Notes: generated from the letters alone by a model not told the origin. DNA of 64,000 nt from Pseudomonas flavescens (GCF_013408425.1 NZ_JACBYV010000001.1:2356001-2420000); one strand, 5' to 3'. Shown: positions 9,840 to 18,573, numbered from the stretch's first letter. Translations and numbers: made by a program.

Positions 9840-11969
9840 ATGAGTCAACCACGCTCGCGTATTACCGAAGGTCACCCCTTTCCGTTGGGGTCGACCTGGG
9901 ATGGTTTGGGCGTCAACTTCGCGCTCTTCTCGGCTCACGCCACCAAGGTCGAGCTGTGCATCTTCGATCCGGACGGTCTCGAGGAGATCGAACGCATCGA
10001 GTTGCCGGAGTACAGTGACGAGATCTGGCACGGCTACCTGCCCGATGCACATCCGGGGCTGATTTACGGTTACCGGGTTTACGGCCCTTACGAGCCGGAA
10101 GCCGGACACCGTTTCAACCCCAACAAGCTGTTGATCGACCCCTACGCCAAGCAACTGGTTGGCGAACTGAAGTGGTCGGAAGCGCTGTTCGGCTACGAGA
10201 TCGGTCATCCCGATGGCGACCTCAGCTTCGACGAGCGTGACAGTGCGCCCTTCGTGCCCAAGTGCAAGGTCGTCGACCCTGCCTATACCTGGGGCAAACA
10301 CCGCAACCATCGCGTCGACTGGGACAAGACGGTGCTCTACGAAGCCCATCTGCGCGGCCTGACCATGCGTCACCCGTCGGTGGCCGAAGACAAGCGCGGT
10401 ACCTTCGCCGGGCTGATGAACGCCGACGTGATCAAGCACATCCGCAAACTGGGTGTTTCCTCGGTGGAATTGCTGCCCGTGCATGCCTTCGTCAATGACC
10501 AGCACCTGCTGGAAAAGGGCATGAACAACTATTGGGGCTACAACAGCATCGGCTTCTTCGCGCCTCATCCGCGCTACCTGGCCAGTGGGCACATCAACGA
10601 GTTCAAGGAGATGGCTGCGCACCTGCACGACGCCGGCCTCGAGCTGATTCTCGACGTGGTCTACAACCACACCGCCGAAGGCAACGAGCTGGGCCCTACC
10701 CTGTCCATGCGCGGTATCGACAACGCCAGCTACTACCGGCTGATGCCCGACGACAAGCGCTACTACATCAACGATTCCGGCACCGGCAACACCCTGGACC
10801 TGAGCCACCCCTGCGTGCTGCAGATGGTCACCGACTCGCTGCGCTACTGGGCCAAGGAAATGGGCGTGGACGGTTTCCGTTTCGACCTGGCGACCATTCT
10901 CGCCCGTGCCCACGACGGTTACGACGAGCGCCACAGCTTCCTGGTCGCCTGCCGCCAGGACCCGGTGCTGAGCAAGGTCAAGCTGATCGCCGAGCCGTGG
11001 GACTGCGGCCCGGGCGGTTACCAGGTCGGCGGTTTCCCACCGGGCTGGGCGGAGTGGAACGACAAGTTCCGCGACAACGTACGGGGCTTCTGGAAAGGTG
11101 ACGAAGGTCAGCTGGCCGAGCTCGCCAGCCGCCTGACCGCTTCGGGCGACCTGTACAACCAGCGCGGTCGGCGCCCGTTCACGTCGGTGAACTTCATCAC
11201 CGCCCACGACGGTTTCACCCTCAATGACCTCGTGTCGTACAACGACAAGCACAACGAGGACAACGACGAGAACAACCAGGACGGCAGCAACAACAACCTG
11301 TCCTGGAACCACGGCGTCGAGGGGCCAACCGACGACGAAGCCACCAACGACCTGCGGTTCCGGCAGATGCGCAACTTCATGGCGACCCTGCTGCTCGCCC
11401 AGGGCACACCGATGCTGGTGGCCGGTGACGAGTTCGCGCGCACCCAGCACGGCAACAACAATGCCTACTGCCAGGACAGCGAGATCGGCTGGATCGACTG
11501 GAACCTCGGTGAACAGGGCAAGCAACTGCAAGCCTTCGTAAGCCGCCTGATCAAGCTGCGCATGAGCTACCCGATCCTGCGTCGCGGCCGTTTCTTCGTC
11601 GGTGCCTACAACGAAGAGCTGGGAGTCAAGGACGTCACCTGGCTGGCGCCCCACGGCGAAGAGATGAGCGAAGAGAACTGGCACGATCCGCACGCCCGCT
11701 GCCTGGGCATGCTGCTCGATGGCCGCGCGCAGCCGACCGGCATTCGCCGCAGCGGCGCCGACGCAACCCTGCTGCTGGTGGTCAACGCGCATCACGACGT
11801 GGTCAACTTCCGCCTGCCGGAAGTCGCTCAGGGCAGCCACTGGACCTGCATGCTCGATACCAACCGCACCGATGAACCGGAAGACGAAAGCTTCCAGTTC
11901 GGCGACGAGTTCACCGTGACCCATCGCTCTCTGGTGCTCTTCGAGCTGCACAAGGAAAAACAGGCATGA
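9840..11969 (+). CDS. glgX: Glycogen debranching enzyme, GlgX
   Basis: GH13 isoamylase-type debranching enzyme of 709 residues that cleaves alpha-1,6 branch points of glycogen-like glucan. An N-terminal CBM48 domain (HPFPLGSTWDGLGVNFALFS) precedes the barrel. Catalytic Asp349 in GFRFDLATIL, Glu385 in LIAEPWDCGPGG, and Asp457 in ITAHDGFTLNDLV are present. A CAGGAG Shine-Dalgarno precedes the ATG. Its product would supply linear chains to MalQ and TreY. The stop overlaps the following acyl-CoA-dehydrogenase-like gene by 4 nt, so transcription and translation probably continue. Confidence 0.95.
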   Translation: MSQPRSRITEGHPFPLGSTWDGLGVNFALFSAHATKVELCIFDPDGLEEIERIELPEYSDEIWHGYLPDAHPGLIYGYRVYGPYEPEAGHRFNPNKLLIDPYAKQLVGELKWSEALFGYEIGHPDGDLSFDERDSAPFVPKCKVVDPAYTWGKHRNHRVDWDKTVLYEAHLRGLTMRHPSVAEDKRGTFAGLMNADVIKHIRKLGVSSVELLPVHAFVNDQHLLEKGMNNYWGYNSIGFFAPHPRYLASGHINEFKEMAAHLHDAGLELILDVVYNHTAEGNELGPTLSMRGIDNASYYRLMPDDKRYYINDSGTGNTLDLSHPCVLQMVTDSLRYWAKEMGVDGFRFDLATILARAHDGYDERHSFLVACRQDPVLSKVKLIAEPWDCGPGGYQVGGFPPGWAEWNDKFRDNVRGFWKGDEGQLAELASRLTASGDLYNQRGRRPFTSVNFITAHDGFTLNDLVSYNDKHNEDNDENNQDGSNNNLSWNHGVEGPTDDEATNDLRFRQMRNFMATLLLAQGTPMLVAGDEFARTQHGNNNAYCQDSEIGWIDWNLGEQGKQLQAFVSRLIKLRMSYPILRRGRFFVGAYNEELGVKDVTWLAPHGEEMSEENWHDPHARCLGMLLDGRAQPTGIRRSGADATLLLVVNAHHDVVNFRLPEVAQGSHWTCMLDTNRTDEPEDESFQFGDEFTVTHRSLVLFELHKEKQA

Positions 11970-13003
11970 CGCCCGGCGGCGGCTCTCCCGTGGATCGCCT
12001 CGGCGTTATGCTGGACGAGCTGCCGCTCGCTGCACCGATCCAATCCGAGGCCCTCGCCCATGCGTTGCAAACGCTCTGTGGCGCCGGCCTCGACCAATTA
12101 CCGCAACCCGGCGGTGGCCATACCCTGCAACGTTGGAAGGCGTTGGCCACGGTCGCGGCACACGATCTGAGCCTGTGCAAACTCTACGAAGGGCACACGG
12201 ACGCCCTGGCGATCATGCAGCACTTCGCGGCACCGTCGCCGCCCAGCGACAGCACCTGGGGCATGTGGGCCGCCGAGCCGCCCCAGGCACGCGTCGAGCT
12301 GCATGCCGAGCAGAGCGATGGCAGTGTCCATCTGCATGGGCGCAAGGCCTGGTGCTCGGGCGCCAAGGTGCTCAGCCATGGGCTACTGACCGCCTGGAAT
12401 GCCAGCGGCGAGCAGCAACTGGTGGCTGTCGCGCTGGCCCAGTCAGGCGTCAGCGTCAGCAACGGCGGCTGGCAGGCAATCGGCATGCAGGCCACGCAAA
12501 GCGTGGAGGTGTCGTTCGAGGGTGCTCGCGGCTACCGCGTGGGGCCGCCCGGTGGCTATCTGCAGCGTCCGGGTTTCTGGCAGGGTGGCGCCGGTATCGC
12601 CGCCTGCTGGTACGGCTCGGCGCAATTGATCGGCGAGGCGTTGCGCAAACACTGTGCACGCCACGATGAACCCCACGCCCTCGCCCACCTCGGCGAGGTG
12701 GACAACGCCCTGCTCGCGGCGGCCAGCGCATTGCGCGACTGCGCCCGCTGGATAGATGCCAACCCGCAGGCGAACGCCGAATTGCCGGTGCGCCAGGTGC
12801 GTGCCCGCTGCGAAAGCGCTGCCGACAGCGTGATTCGTCATGTCGGCCGCGCACTGGGCGCTGCTCCCTATTGCCGTGACGGCGTACTCGCCAGACACCT
12901 GGCCGATCTGCCGGTGTACCTGCGACAAAGCCATGCAGAACGCGACCTGGCCGACCTCGGCCGTCTCGCAGCGCAACAACGACCAGGGAGCTGGACGCTA
13001 TGA
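11966..13003 (+). CDS. Acyl-CoA dehydrogenase-like flavoprotein
   Basis: A 345-residue protein resembling the acyl-CoA dehydrogenase fold. It has a helical N-terminus, a central beta-domain with TWGMWAAEPP and a GRKAWCSGA segment followed by a SVEVSFEGAR strand, and a C-terminal helical bundle (ADSVIRHVGRALGAAPYC). It is somewhat shorter than a typical member (about 380 residues) and I could not identify a catalytic glutamate with confidence. Its ATG overlaps glgX by 4 nt and its stop overlaps the PIG-L gene by 4 nt. Context points to redox modification of a small metabolite or glycan precursor, not to fatty-acid oxidation; the substrate is unknown. Confidence 0.78.
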   Translation: MTPGGGSPVDRLGVMLDELPLAAPIQSEALAHALQTLCGAGLDQLPQPGGGHTLQRWKALATVAAHDLSLCKLYEGHTDALAIMQHFAAPSPPSDSTWGMWAAEPPQARVELHAEQSDGSVHLHGRKAWCSGAKVLSHGLLTAWNASGEQQLVAVALAQSGVSVSNGGWQAIGMQATQSVEVSFEGARGYRVGPPGGYLQRPGFWQGGAGIAACWYGSAQLIGEALRKHCARHDEPHALAHLGEVDNALLAAASALRDCARWIDANPQANAELPVRQVRARCESAADSVIRHVGRALGAAPYCRDGVLARHLADLPVYLRQSHAERDLADLGRLAAQQRPGSWTL

Positions 13004-13758
13004 AAGCCAATCCGATTCAGGGACAAGGCACCTCGCCACAAGCCTGGAGAGCGTCGCGGCACCTTGCTCAGGTACCTGACATGGACTGCACGCAACTGGT
13101 GCCGGCAGGTTCCCGGGCGGTGATCGTCTCGCCCCATCCGGACGATGAAATACTCGGCTGCGGTGGTCTGCTGCAGTTGCTCGCTCGTGAACAGCGCCAG
13201 GTGCTGTTGATCTCGGTCACCGACGGCGGTGCCAGCCACCCGGACTCCGGGTATTGGACACCGCAGCGGCTCAGCGTCGTGCGCCCGCTGGAAAGCGCCG
13301 ACGCCCTGAAGCGCCTTGGCCTGCCCCTGAATCAGATGCAATGGGTACACGGCGGGTTTCCCGATACCGGAGTGGCCGCGCGCGAACACGAACTGCAGCT
13401 ATTCCTGAGCACCTATCTGCAGCCCAGCGACGTGGTGTTCACCACCTGGAGCGAGGACGGTCACAGCGATCATGAAGCCGTAGGCCGCGCATCCCTGGCG
13501 GCGGCAAGGAGCTGCGGCGCAAAGGTGCACGAAATTCCGGTCTGGGCCTGGCACTGGGCGAACCCCGAGGATCCTCGCCTGCCCTGGGAGCGGGCCCGCA
13601 AGCTGCAGCTGGACAAATGGGCACAAGCCCGCAAGCGCCACGCCATACAGGCCTTCGCCAGCCAGCTTTACAGCGACCCGGATACGGGCCACGAGCCGGT
13701 GCTTTCGGCCACGACCGTGGAGCGCCTGCAGCAACCGTTCGAGGTGGTTTTTTTATGA
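13000..13758 (+). CDS. PIG-L family deacetylase
   Basis: A 252-residue member of the PIG-L/LmbE zinc-dependent N-deacetylase family, which typically removes acetyl from N-acetylglucosaminyl groups. The metal-binding motif is clear: SPHPDDEILGCGG at residues 44-56, with a second cluster SEDGHSDHEAVG in the C-terminal half supplying further His/Asp ligands. There is no signal peptide, so the protein is cytoplasmic. It is coupled by 4-nt overlaps to the dehydrogenase-like gene and to the methyltransferase gene. The likely substrate is a GlcNAc-type conjugate made with the glycosyltransferase two genes downstream, but that is inferred from proximity. Confidence 0.88.
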   Translation: MKANPIQGQGTSPQAWRASRHLAQVPDMDCTQLVPAGSRAVIVSPHPDDEILGCGGLLQLLAREQRQVLLISVTDGGASHPDSGYWTPQRLSVVRPLESADALKRLGLPLNQMQWVHGGFPDTGVAAREHELQLFLSTYLQPSDVVFTTWSEDGHSDHEAVGRASLAAARSCGAKVHEIPVWAWHWANPEDPRLPWERARKLQLDKWAQARKRHAIQAFASQLYSDPDTGHEPVLSATTVERLQQPFEVVFL

Positions 13759-14381
13759 GTGTCGCCGACAACTATTTCGACAGGCTCTTCAAAGGCAGCG
13801 AAGACCCCTGGTCCTTTCGCGAGCGCTGGTACGAGCAACGCAAGCGCAACCTGACCCTCGCCGCCCTGCCGCGCAACCATTACGGCAGCATCTTCGAGCC
13901 AGGTTGTGCCAATGGCGAGCTCAGTGCACGCCTTGCCGAGCGCTGCACCCAACTGCTGTGCAGCGATACCTCGGCCATCGCGCTGGAACTGGCCCGCAAT
14001 CGTCTCGCCCATCGCAGCAACGTGCGCCTGCTGCAGACCCGCCTGCCGGAGCAGTGGCCGGAGGGCAGCTTCGACCTCATCGTACTCAGCGAGCTGTGCT
14101 ACTACCTCGACAGCGAAGACCTCGATCGCCTCATCGAGCGGGCACGGACCTCGCTCAATCAGGGCGGCAACCTGCTCGCTTGCCACTGGCGCTGGCCGAT
14201 CGACGAATGCCCGCTGACCGGTGACCAGGTCCACCAACGCATTCATCAGGCACTAGGCCTGCCGCGCCTGCTGCGCCATGAAGATGCCGATATGCTGCTC
14301 GAGGTATGGGGCACCGAGCCAACGTCGGTTGCGCAACGTGAGGGGCTGGCCCCCTCCACGGGTGACGAGTTGCCAGCATGA
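13755..14381 (+). CDS. SAM-dependent methyltransferase (NodS-like class I)
   Basis: A 208-residue class I methyltransferase. Motif I is FEPGCANGELSARLA, followed by an acidic strand end (LLCSDTSAIAL) and the post-motif FDLIVLSELCYYLD. The length and the opening (NYFDRLFKGSEDPWSFRERWYEQRKR) resemble the NodS-like family, whose founding member N-methylates a deacetylated chitooligosaccharide. That fits the adjacent PIG-L deacetylase: deacetylation would expose an amine for methylation. The true substrate is unknown. The start is fixed by a 4-nt overlap with the PIG-L stop. Confidence 0.85.
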   Translation: MSVADNYFDRLFKGSEDPWSFRERWYEQRKRNLTLAALPRNHYGSIFEPGCANGELSARLAERCTQLLCSDTSAIALELARNRLAHRSNVRLLQTRLPEQWPEGSFDLIVLSELCYYLDSEDLDRLIERARTSLNQGGNLLACHWRWPIDECPLTGDQVHQRIHQALGLPRLLRHEDADMLLEVWGTEPTSVAQREGLAPSTGDELPA

Positions 14382-15022
14382 TCGGCGTCGTCATTCCTGC
14401 GCACAACGAAGAAAGGTCACTCGACCAGTGCCTCGACGCCGTGCTCACCGCCGCAGCTCATCCCGAGCTGAAGGTGGCCGTTCGCGTTCTGGTCGTGCTC
14501 GACAGCTGTACCGATGGCTCCGCCAGCGTCATCGCCAACTACCCGGTCGACACCCTCACCATCGAGGCGCAGAACGTGGGCCTGGCGCGGGCTGCTGGTA
14601 TCGAGTGGCTGTTGTCCCATGGCGCCACCTGGATAGCCTGCTCGGACGCCGACAGCCGCGTCGCCCCGGACTGGCTGGTACGCCAGTTGAGCCTGAAGGC
14701 CGACATGGTTTGCGGCACCGTGCAGGTCGCCGAATGGGGTGACCTCGGCCACGAGGTGCAGGCGCGCTACGCAAGCGCCTACCAGGCCCGCGACGGACAC
14801 CGGCATATCCATGGCGCCAACCTGTCCTTCAGCGCCGCCTGCTACCGTCGCGCTGGCGGTTTCAAGGCCATCCCGGTCGATGAAGACGTACAACTGGTAG
14901 CAGCCTTCGAGCGCATCGGCGCACGCATCGCCTGGAGCTGCCTGCCACAGGTCTACACCAGCGCACGACTGGACTGCCGTGCACGCGGTGGTTTTGGCGA
15001 TTACCTCAAGTCATTGATATGA
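14378..15022 (+). CDS. Glycosyltransferase family 2
   Basis: A 214-residue GT-A fold glycosyltransferase. It begins IGVVIPAHNEERSLDQCLDA, has the metal-binding CSDADSRV (DxD-like) near residue 90, an acceptor segment HIHGANLSFSAACYRRAGGF, and the VDEDVQLV catalytic-base region near residue 168. There are no membrane helices and it is shorter than polysaccharide synthases, suggesting transfer of a single sugar to a soluble acceptor. It is the last gene of the overlapping operon; no intrinsic terminator is evident before the AT-rich island. Confidence 0.87.
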   Translation: MIGVVIPAHNEERSLDQCLDAVLTAAAHPELKVAVRVLVVLDSCTDGSASVIANYPVDTLTIEAQNVGLARAAGIEWLLSHGATWIACSDADSRVAPDWLVRQLSLKADMVCGTVQVAEWGDLGHEVQARYASAYQARDGHRHIHGANLSFSAACYRRAGGFKAIPVDEDVQLVAAFERIGARIAWSCLPQVYTSARLDCRARGGFGDYLKSLI

Positions 15023-15222
15023 GGTCGTGAAAAGAGGCAAGTTAGCTTTGAGTTGTCACGCAGGGCCGGCTAATGGATGTCCGCTTCCCGCTTTCAAAAT
15101 CTTGGCGTACGTTTGAGATGATTCGGCTTACCTATTCTGACTCTCCACCCCCAAGGCTTCCTTCGTTCCAGCAAATAACTCAGTGCGTAGTTTCCATCTT
15201 CCGTTAACACTTCCACCACTGA

Positions 15223-15549
15223 CTAAAATACGTAACAATCTTTTAAACTATCCGTCTCGTAACGCCATGACTTTATAACATCGTTGCCAGAGACCAAAAT
15301 AGAATACTTACAAGACCTTATCCAAGTAACGTAGTAGCGCTTGTCGCCTCCTTCGTCTACAACCCTATCAAAAACCTCGTTTTTATTCACCGGCGACCAA
15401 TACGAACTACCACAACCGTTAGTACAATCTCTGTACACATGCGAATAAAATGGCGTTCCAACAAACGAATCAAGCCCCCTCTCCCAGACTGAATACGAAG
15501 GAGCGCAGCCCACCAAAAACCCAGCAACAACAAGAGATTTATTCCGCAT
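15223..15549 (-). CDS. Small putative lipoprotein
   Basis: A 108-residue protein starting MRNKSLVVAGFLVGC, a short signal peptide with lipobox LVGC (Cys15), so probably lipid-anchored. The mature part contains several cysteines (CTNGCGSSYW, IRSCKYS, KDCYVF) and no family I can name. It is the first gene inside the AT-rich island, on the strand opposite to the carbohydrate operon, with codon use unlike its neighbours. In a toxin/immunity island a small lipoprotein could be a periplasmic immunity protein, but nothing in its sequence proves that. Confidence 0.6.
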   Translation of the reverse strand: MRNKSLVVAGFLVGCAPSYSVWERGLDSFVGTPFYSHVYRDCTNGCGSSYWSPVNKNEVFDRVVDEGGDKRYYVTWIRSCKYSILVSGNDVIKSWRYETDSLKDCYVF

Positions 15550-15690
15550 TGCAATTCCTATTGACTTCCATTAACAAGCGACACCTGTCGTACATCGCTC
15601 CGTAATTCATCGTAGCGCCGGCGGCATACTTCCGAGATTCTCAAAAACGGTCACACTGCCGTCTTTACACGCCTCAAGATTAATCAATTG

Positions 15691-15714
15691 AAAAATAAAT
15701 CTCCCCCCTTTTCC
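15691..15714. repeat. Copy of the AAATAAATCTGTCCCC-type motif (degenerate)
   Basis: A poly-A/TAAATCT stretch followed by CCCCCCTTTTCC, a degenerate copy of the motif that recurs at 18580, 20620, 20655 and 20846. It lies in a stretch (15550-15744) that otherwise shows no gene. Confidence 0.5.
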
Positions 15715-15744
15715 ATCCAAAGAGTACTTATTTAGCCTTTCATT

Positions 15745-15948
15745 TTATGACAAATTTTCCTCATCAGCACAAAAAGAAAACTGAGTAATTGCTCTCCCTC
15801 CGAGTTGGATGAAGTGAACTCGCTGAGAATAAAAATACGAATTTTTTATATATAATAAAAGCGTCGCACCTAGCGCTTCGATTGACAGAGGCTTGGCCCC
15901 CTCTAAACCGTCAACTAGTTGATCTTGCGAACTCTCGAGTTGACTCAA
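15745..15948 (-). pseudogene. Hypothetical gene fragment next to the RAYT end
   Basis: A 67-codon open stretch on the minus strand whose predicted peptide (LSIEALGATLLLY, then RVHFIQLGGRAITQF) has protein-like composition but only a TTG start and no Shine-Dalgarno. It begins just beyond the left terminal repeat of the RAYT element, so it may be the 3-prime part of a gene cut off by that element. Function unrecognised. It could also be a chance open frame. Confidence 0.3.
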
Positions 15949-15989
15949 ATGCCTCGACCAACAAACCTCTCTTCTTCCTCAAAACATGA

Positions 15990-16015
15990 ATCGATGGGGT
16001 CAGAGTCATTGATTT
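15990..16015. repeat. Left terminal inverted repeat of the RAYT element
   Basis: A 26-nt sequence containing GATGGGGTCAGAGTCATTG that is the reverse complement of 16769-16794 with a single mismatch. The two copies bracket the transposase remnant. This GGGGTCAGAGTC signature is a repeat type often seen beside REP-associated transposases. Confidence 0.75.
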
Positions 16016-16717
16016 AGCTGCTAGCCTCGTGATATTTCGCAGATTTCCTATCGCCGCCTCGCCCAATAGGAGCTGTTCGTCTATCTGTCTTGACCTCGAC
16101 TTGTGCCTTGAACCGACCATCACCGAGCACCCAACCCTTGTTCGTCGCTCACGAACCTCCGACAACTTTCGTTAAGGCAATCGCCCCCCCGGAACAGTAA
16201 ACGGTAGGCGCTCCTCCTCTGTTTTACCGAGGCGAAGATACAGTGAGTGTGGCGTGAGCAACTGGATAGGCTTGCCCAAAGCATTGGCCTGATAATTTGA
16301 CCACCGGTATTCCGATGCATGAGCAACCATGCCTGCTCGTACCGGATTCAGTTCTAGATAGCGGTAAACCGTTAGCAGGTAGCAATCATTATCGACAAGC
16401 GTTGATTTATATCGTCCTTCCCACAAGGCGCCGGTACGACCATAAATGAAATTTAAGTGTTGAACGTTTCGATGCCCTTGGGCCTGCATCAACCGGCTAA
16501 TACCCTGCTCATCGCTGGGCGTGGCTAGCAGGCGCACATGATCTGTCATCAGCACAAAAGCATGAATGGCAACCTGGTATTTTTCGGCCGCGTCGTTCAG
16601 AAAATATAGGTAAGCCTTGTAATCCGCTTCATCGTAAAAGCAGGACTCACCATCATTGCCTCGTTGAATCACGTGCTGGACGCATCCCGAAAAATAAAGA
16701 CGAGGTATACCGGCCAC
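16014..16717 (-). pseudogene. REP-associated tyrosine transposase (RAYT), inactivated
   Basis: The intact-looking part (16172-16717, 181 codons) matches Y1/HUH transposases of the RAYT type: an HVIQRGNDGESCFY opening, FVLMTDHVRLLATP, GALWEGRYKSTLVDN, and YLELNPVRAGMVAH with the catalytic-tyrosine region. Two signs show it is dead. First, the metal-binding HUH motif (normally NHVHLL) reads DHVRLL, losing the second histidine. Second, the C-terminal part is displaced by at least two frameshifts around 16110-16210: the expected continuation NKGWVLGDGRFKAQVE, then GRGGDRKSAK, is found in other frames down to 16014. A run of seven G (minus strand) near 16185 is a likely slippage site. Confidence 0.88.
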
Positions 16718-16768
16718 GGCGTACCCCTCTCCTCAGGATCGGAAAACGATAACGGTCATGACACGCCA

Positions 16769-16794
16769 AAATCGATGACTCTGACCCCATCGAT
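16769..16794. repeat. Right terminal inverted repeat of the RAYT element
   Basis: A 26-nt sequence containing GACTCTGACCCCATCGAT, inverted partner of 15990-16015. It also contains ATCGAT at both of its own ends, so each copy can fold back on itself, as expected for a REP-like substrate. Confidence 0.75.
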
Positions 16795-16808
16795 TTTGTG
16801 TCCCTTTT

Positions 16809-17384
16809 CTACGCTGATATAACGCATATAGCCGTAATAAGCTGATTTGGCTCGTCATCCAGAGACCCCCCCCAGCCCGATACCTCAAGAACACCATAGT
16901 CACAGCTGGTATAAAACCACTCTTCTGCGTCATCAAACTCCAAACTCGAGAGCGACAAAACCTCTGAAAGCGGACTCCCAAGGCCTATATTCCCAGACAA
17001 CCTACCCTTGTAAACGAGCCCATGAGCGGGCTCGCCAGGAAAGCTGAAGTCATAAGCCTTAATTGCATATACCTTTCCACTTTCAACGAGTATCGATAAC
17101 GCAGGAGTTCCCCACCTCAATTCACCAACGACTTCAGATTCAAAAATTGAAAATGAATAACCACCATTCCCATGCTCATCAAGACCAAAATTACTCAAAT
17201 GAAGATCTGGCGCCCCTTCAAATCGATAACGCAACCTTCTGCCCTCAACCAAATATCTCGAAAGCTCAGTCTCAAGATCAGCAGCATCCATGTGCAATGG
17301 TATTCCCGCAAGTGAAAAGCCTGGGACAATCGGAGCATCCCAAGCTACACACATATCTTCTTGCCCAATCATTCTGGTACCCAC
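16809..17384 (-). CDS. Hypothetical protein, possible immunity protein
   Basis: A 191-residue acidic, soluble protein with no signal peptide or membrane segment. I do not recognise the family. It has well-formed alternating hydrophobic segments (GGYSFSIFESEVVGELRW, SILVESGKVYAIKAYDF) and ends DDEPNQLITAICVISA, so it looks like a folded protein. The GTG at 17384 and ATGs at 17372 and 17354 are all possible starts, without a strong Shine-Dalgarno. It lies 4 nt after the PoNi-type pseudogene on the same strand, and position in this island suggests an immunity protein; that is inference only. Confidence 0.5.
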   Translation of the reverse strand: MGTRMIGQEDMCVAWDAPIVPGFSLAGIPLHMDAADLETELSRYLVEGRRLRYRFEGAPDLHLSNFGLDEHGNGGYSFSIFESEVVGELRWGTPALSILVESGKVYAIKAYDFSFPGEPAHGLVYKGRLSGNIGLGSPLSEVLSLSSLEFDDAEEWFYTSCDYGVLEVSGWGGSLDDEPNQLITAICVISA

Positions 17385-17388
17385 ATAT

Positions 17389-18384
17389 TTATGGCAGGAT
17401 TAAACTTAACCTTTTGACCTTGCGGGTTATAAGTAGCGGAACATCGCCTTGTCGCTGGTCAGCCCGGCCAGGTAACGCTGACCGGTACGGGCAACGATTC
17501 GGCTCCGACCGCCCAGGATGGGTGCTCGGCCCATCCGGGCGCAGCAGATCCCCGGGGTAGTGCTCGTGCCCCAGGCAGAGACTATCGTCGAGTTCGAACG
17601 CCTTGACGGCAGCGACCGCCTCGATGCACCAGCGGCCAAAATAGCTGCCTTTCTCCAGCGGATACTTCTCCGGATCGCCGTATATGTACCACCACAGTTC
17701 ATCCTTGCCCTTGCGTTTCAACTCGGCGTACCAATGCTCCAAAAAGTCGCGCAGCAATACGGCATGCTGCTCTTTCGGTGCATTCACGGCCTTGAGCAGA
17801 CGGGCATATGGCTTGTTGTGCAGCAACATCGTACCAATCTTGCGACCAGGCTGGCGGCTGTCAATTACCCGATCCAACAGTTCGTCCTCTCCCTCGCCAC
17901 CGATCAAGACCAACAGCCGCTGCCATTGCTCGTCCGGGATTTCCAGGGCAAGCGCCAGACCCACCAACCAGAAACACCAGTTGTAGTGGTTGAGGTCGCT
18001 CAGTTTGAAAACCCATGAATGCAGATCAGTGTGGCTACGTGGATCATCACTTGCTAAAGGCGCCGTTAAGAGATGCCGATGATCCCAGCCCTGTCCGGGT
18101 TTCAACTGTGCATTCAACTCATCTGCTAGTTTGTTCGATAGTTCCCAGGCATTGAGCAGGCCAGAAAACTCTGACTTAACCCACGGATTGCGTCACCTCG
18201 GGAATAGCGTCGGAGGATGAAACGAAGAAAAGCGCCCCGTAACCAAATCCCAAATAAATTGTGGTCGACACCCAGGATTATTTGATGGCTTTTTAATTTG
18301 CTCTAGATCCTTGAAAACATTCTCGACACTATAATTTGCGCACCTATCCCAATATTCTTGTTTTGCCCAAGGCGCCCGAATCAT
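17389..18384 (-). pseudogene. PoNi-type (DUF1910/DUF1911) immunity protein, frameshifted
   Basis: Two pieces in different frames reconstruct a protein of about 300 residues resembling PoNi, the immunity partner of PoNe DNase toxins. The N-terminal piece (18193-18384) reads MIRAPWAKQEYWDRCANY and QFIWDLVTGRFSSF. A frameshift near 18190-18230 separates it from the main piece, which continues SEFSGLLNAWELSNKLADEL and then has DLNHYNWCFWLVGLALALEI, VLIGGEGEDELLDRVI, KDELWWYIYGDPEKYPLE and the DUF1911 signature SYFGRWCIEAVAAVKAF. The last 50 or so residues look off-family, so a second 3-prime lesion is possible. No PoNe toxin is next to it. Confidence 0.75.
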
Positions 18385-18426
18385 GGTTGAGCTCCTGATA
18401 GATTATTCCTAGAAGTTAATATCACC

Positions 18427-18493
18427 GGTATTAGGAGACAGACCACGACTCACTCAAAGATCGAGAAATAATCGTGGACTGCCCCCTATTACT
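18427..18493. repeat. 67-nt palindromic element, copy 1
   Basis: Exactly 67 nt, an imperfect palindrome with left arm of the form AGGGGACAGACCACGA and right arm TCGTGGTCTGTCCCCT around a conserved centre (CACTCAAAGATCGAGAAATAA). This copy has mismatches in both arms (AGGAGACAGACC, GGACTGCCCCCT). It lies between the 5-prime end of the PoNi pseudogene and the 3-prime end of the next gene, and is followed by a second CCCCCTATTACT at 18503-18516. Confidence 0.88.
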
Positions 18494-18573
18494 TATTACT
18501 TGCCCCCCCTATTACTATCAGCCTCATCCTCGGCATAAAGACCTCCGTCCATCGAGACCTTTAGCTTAGCTGA

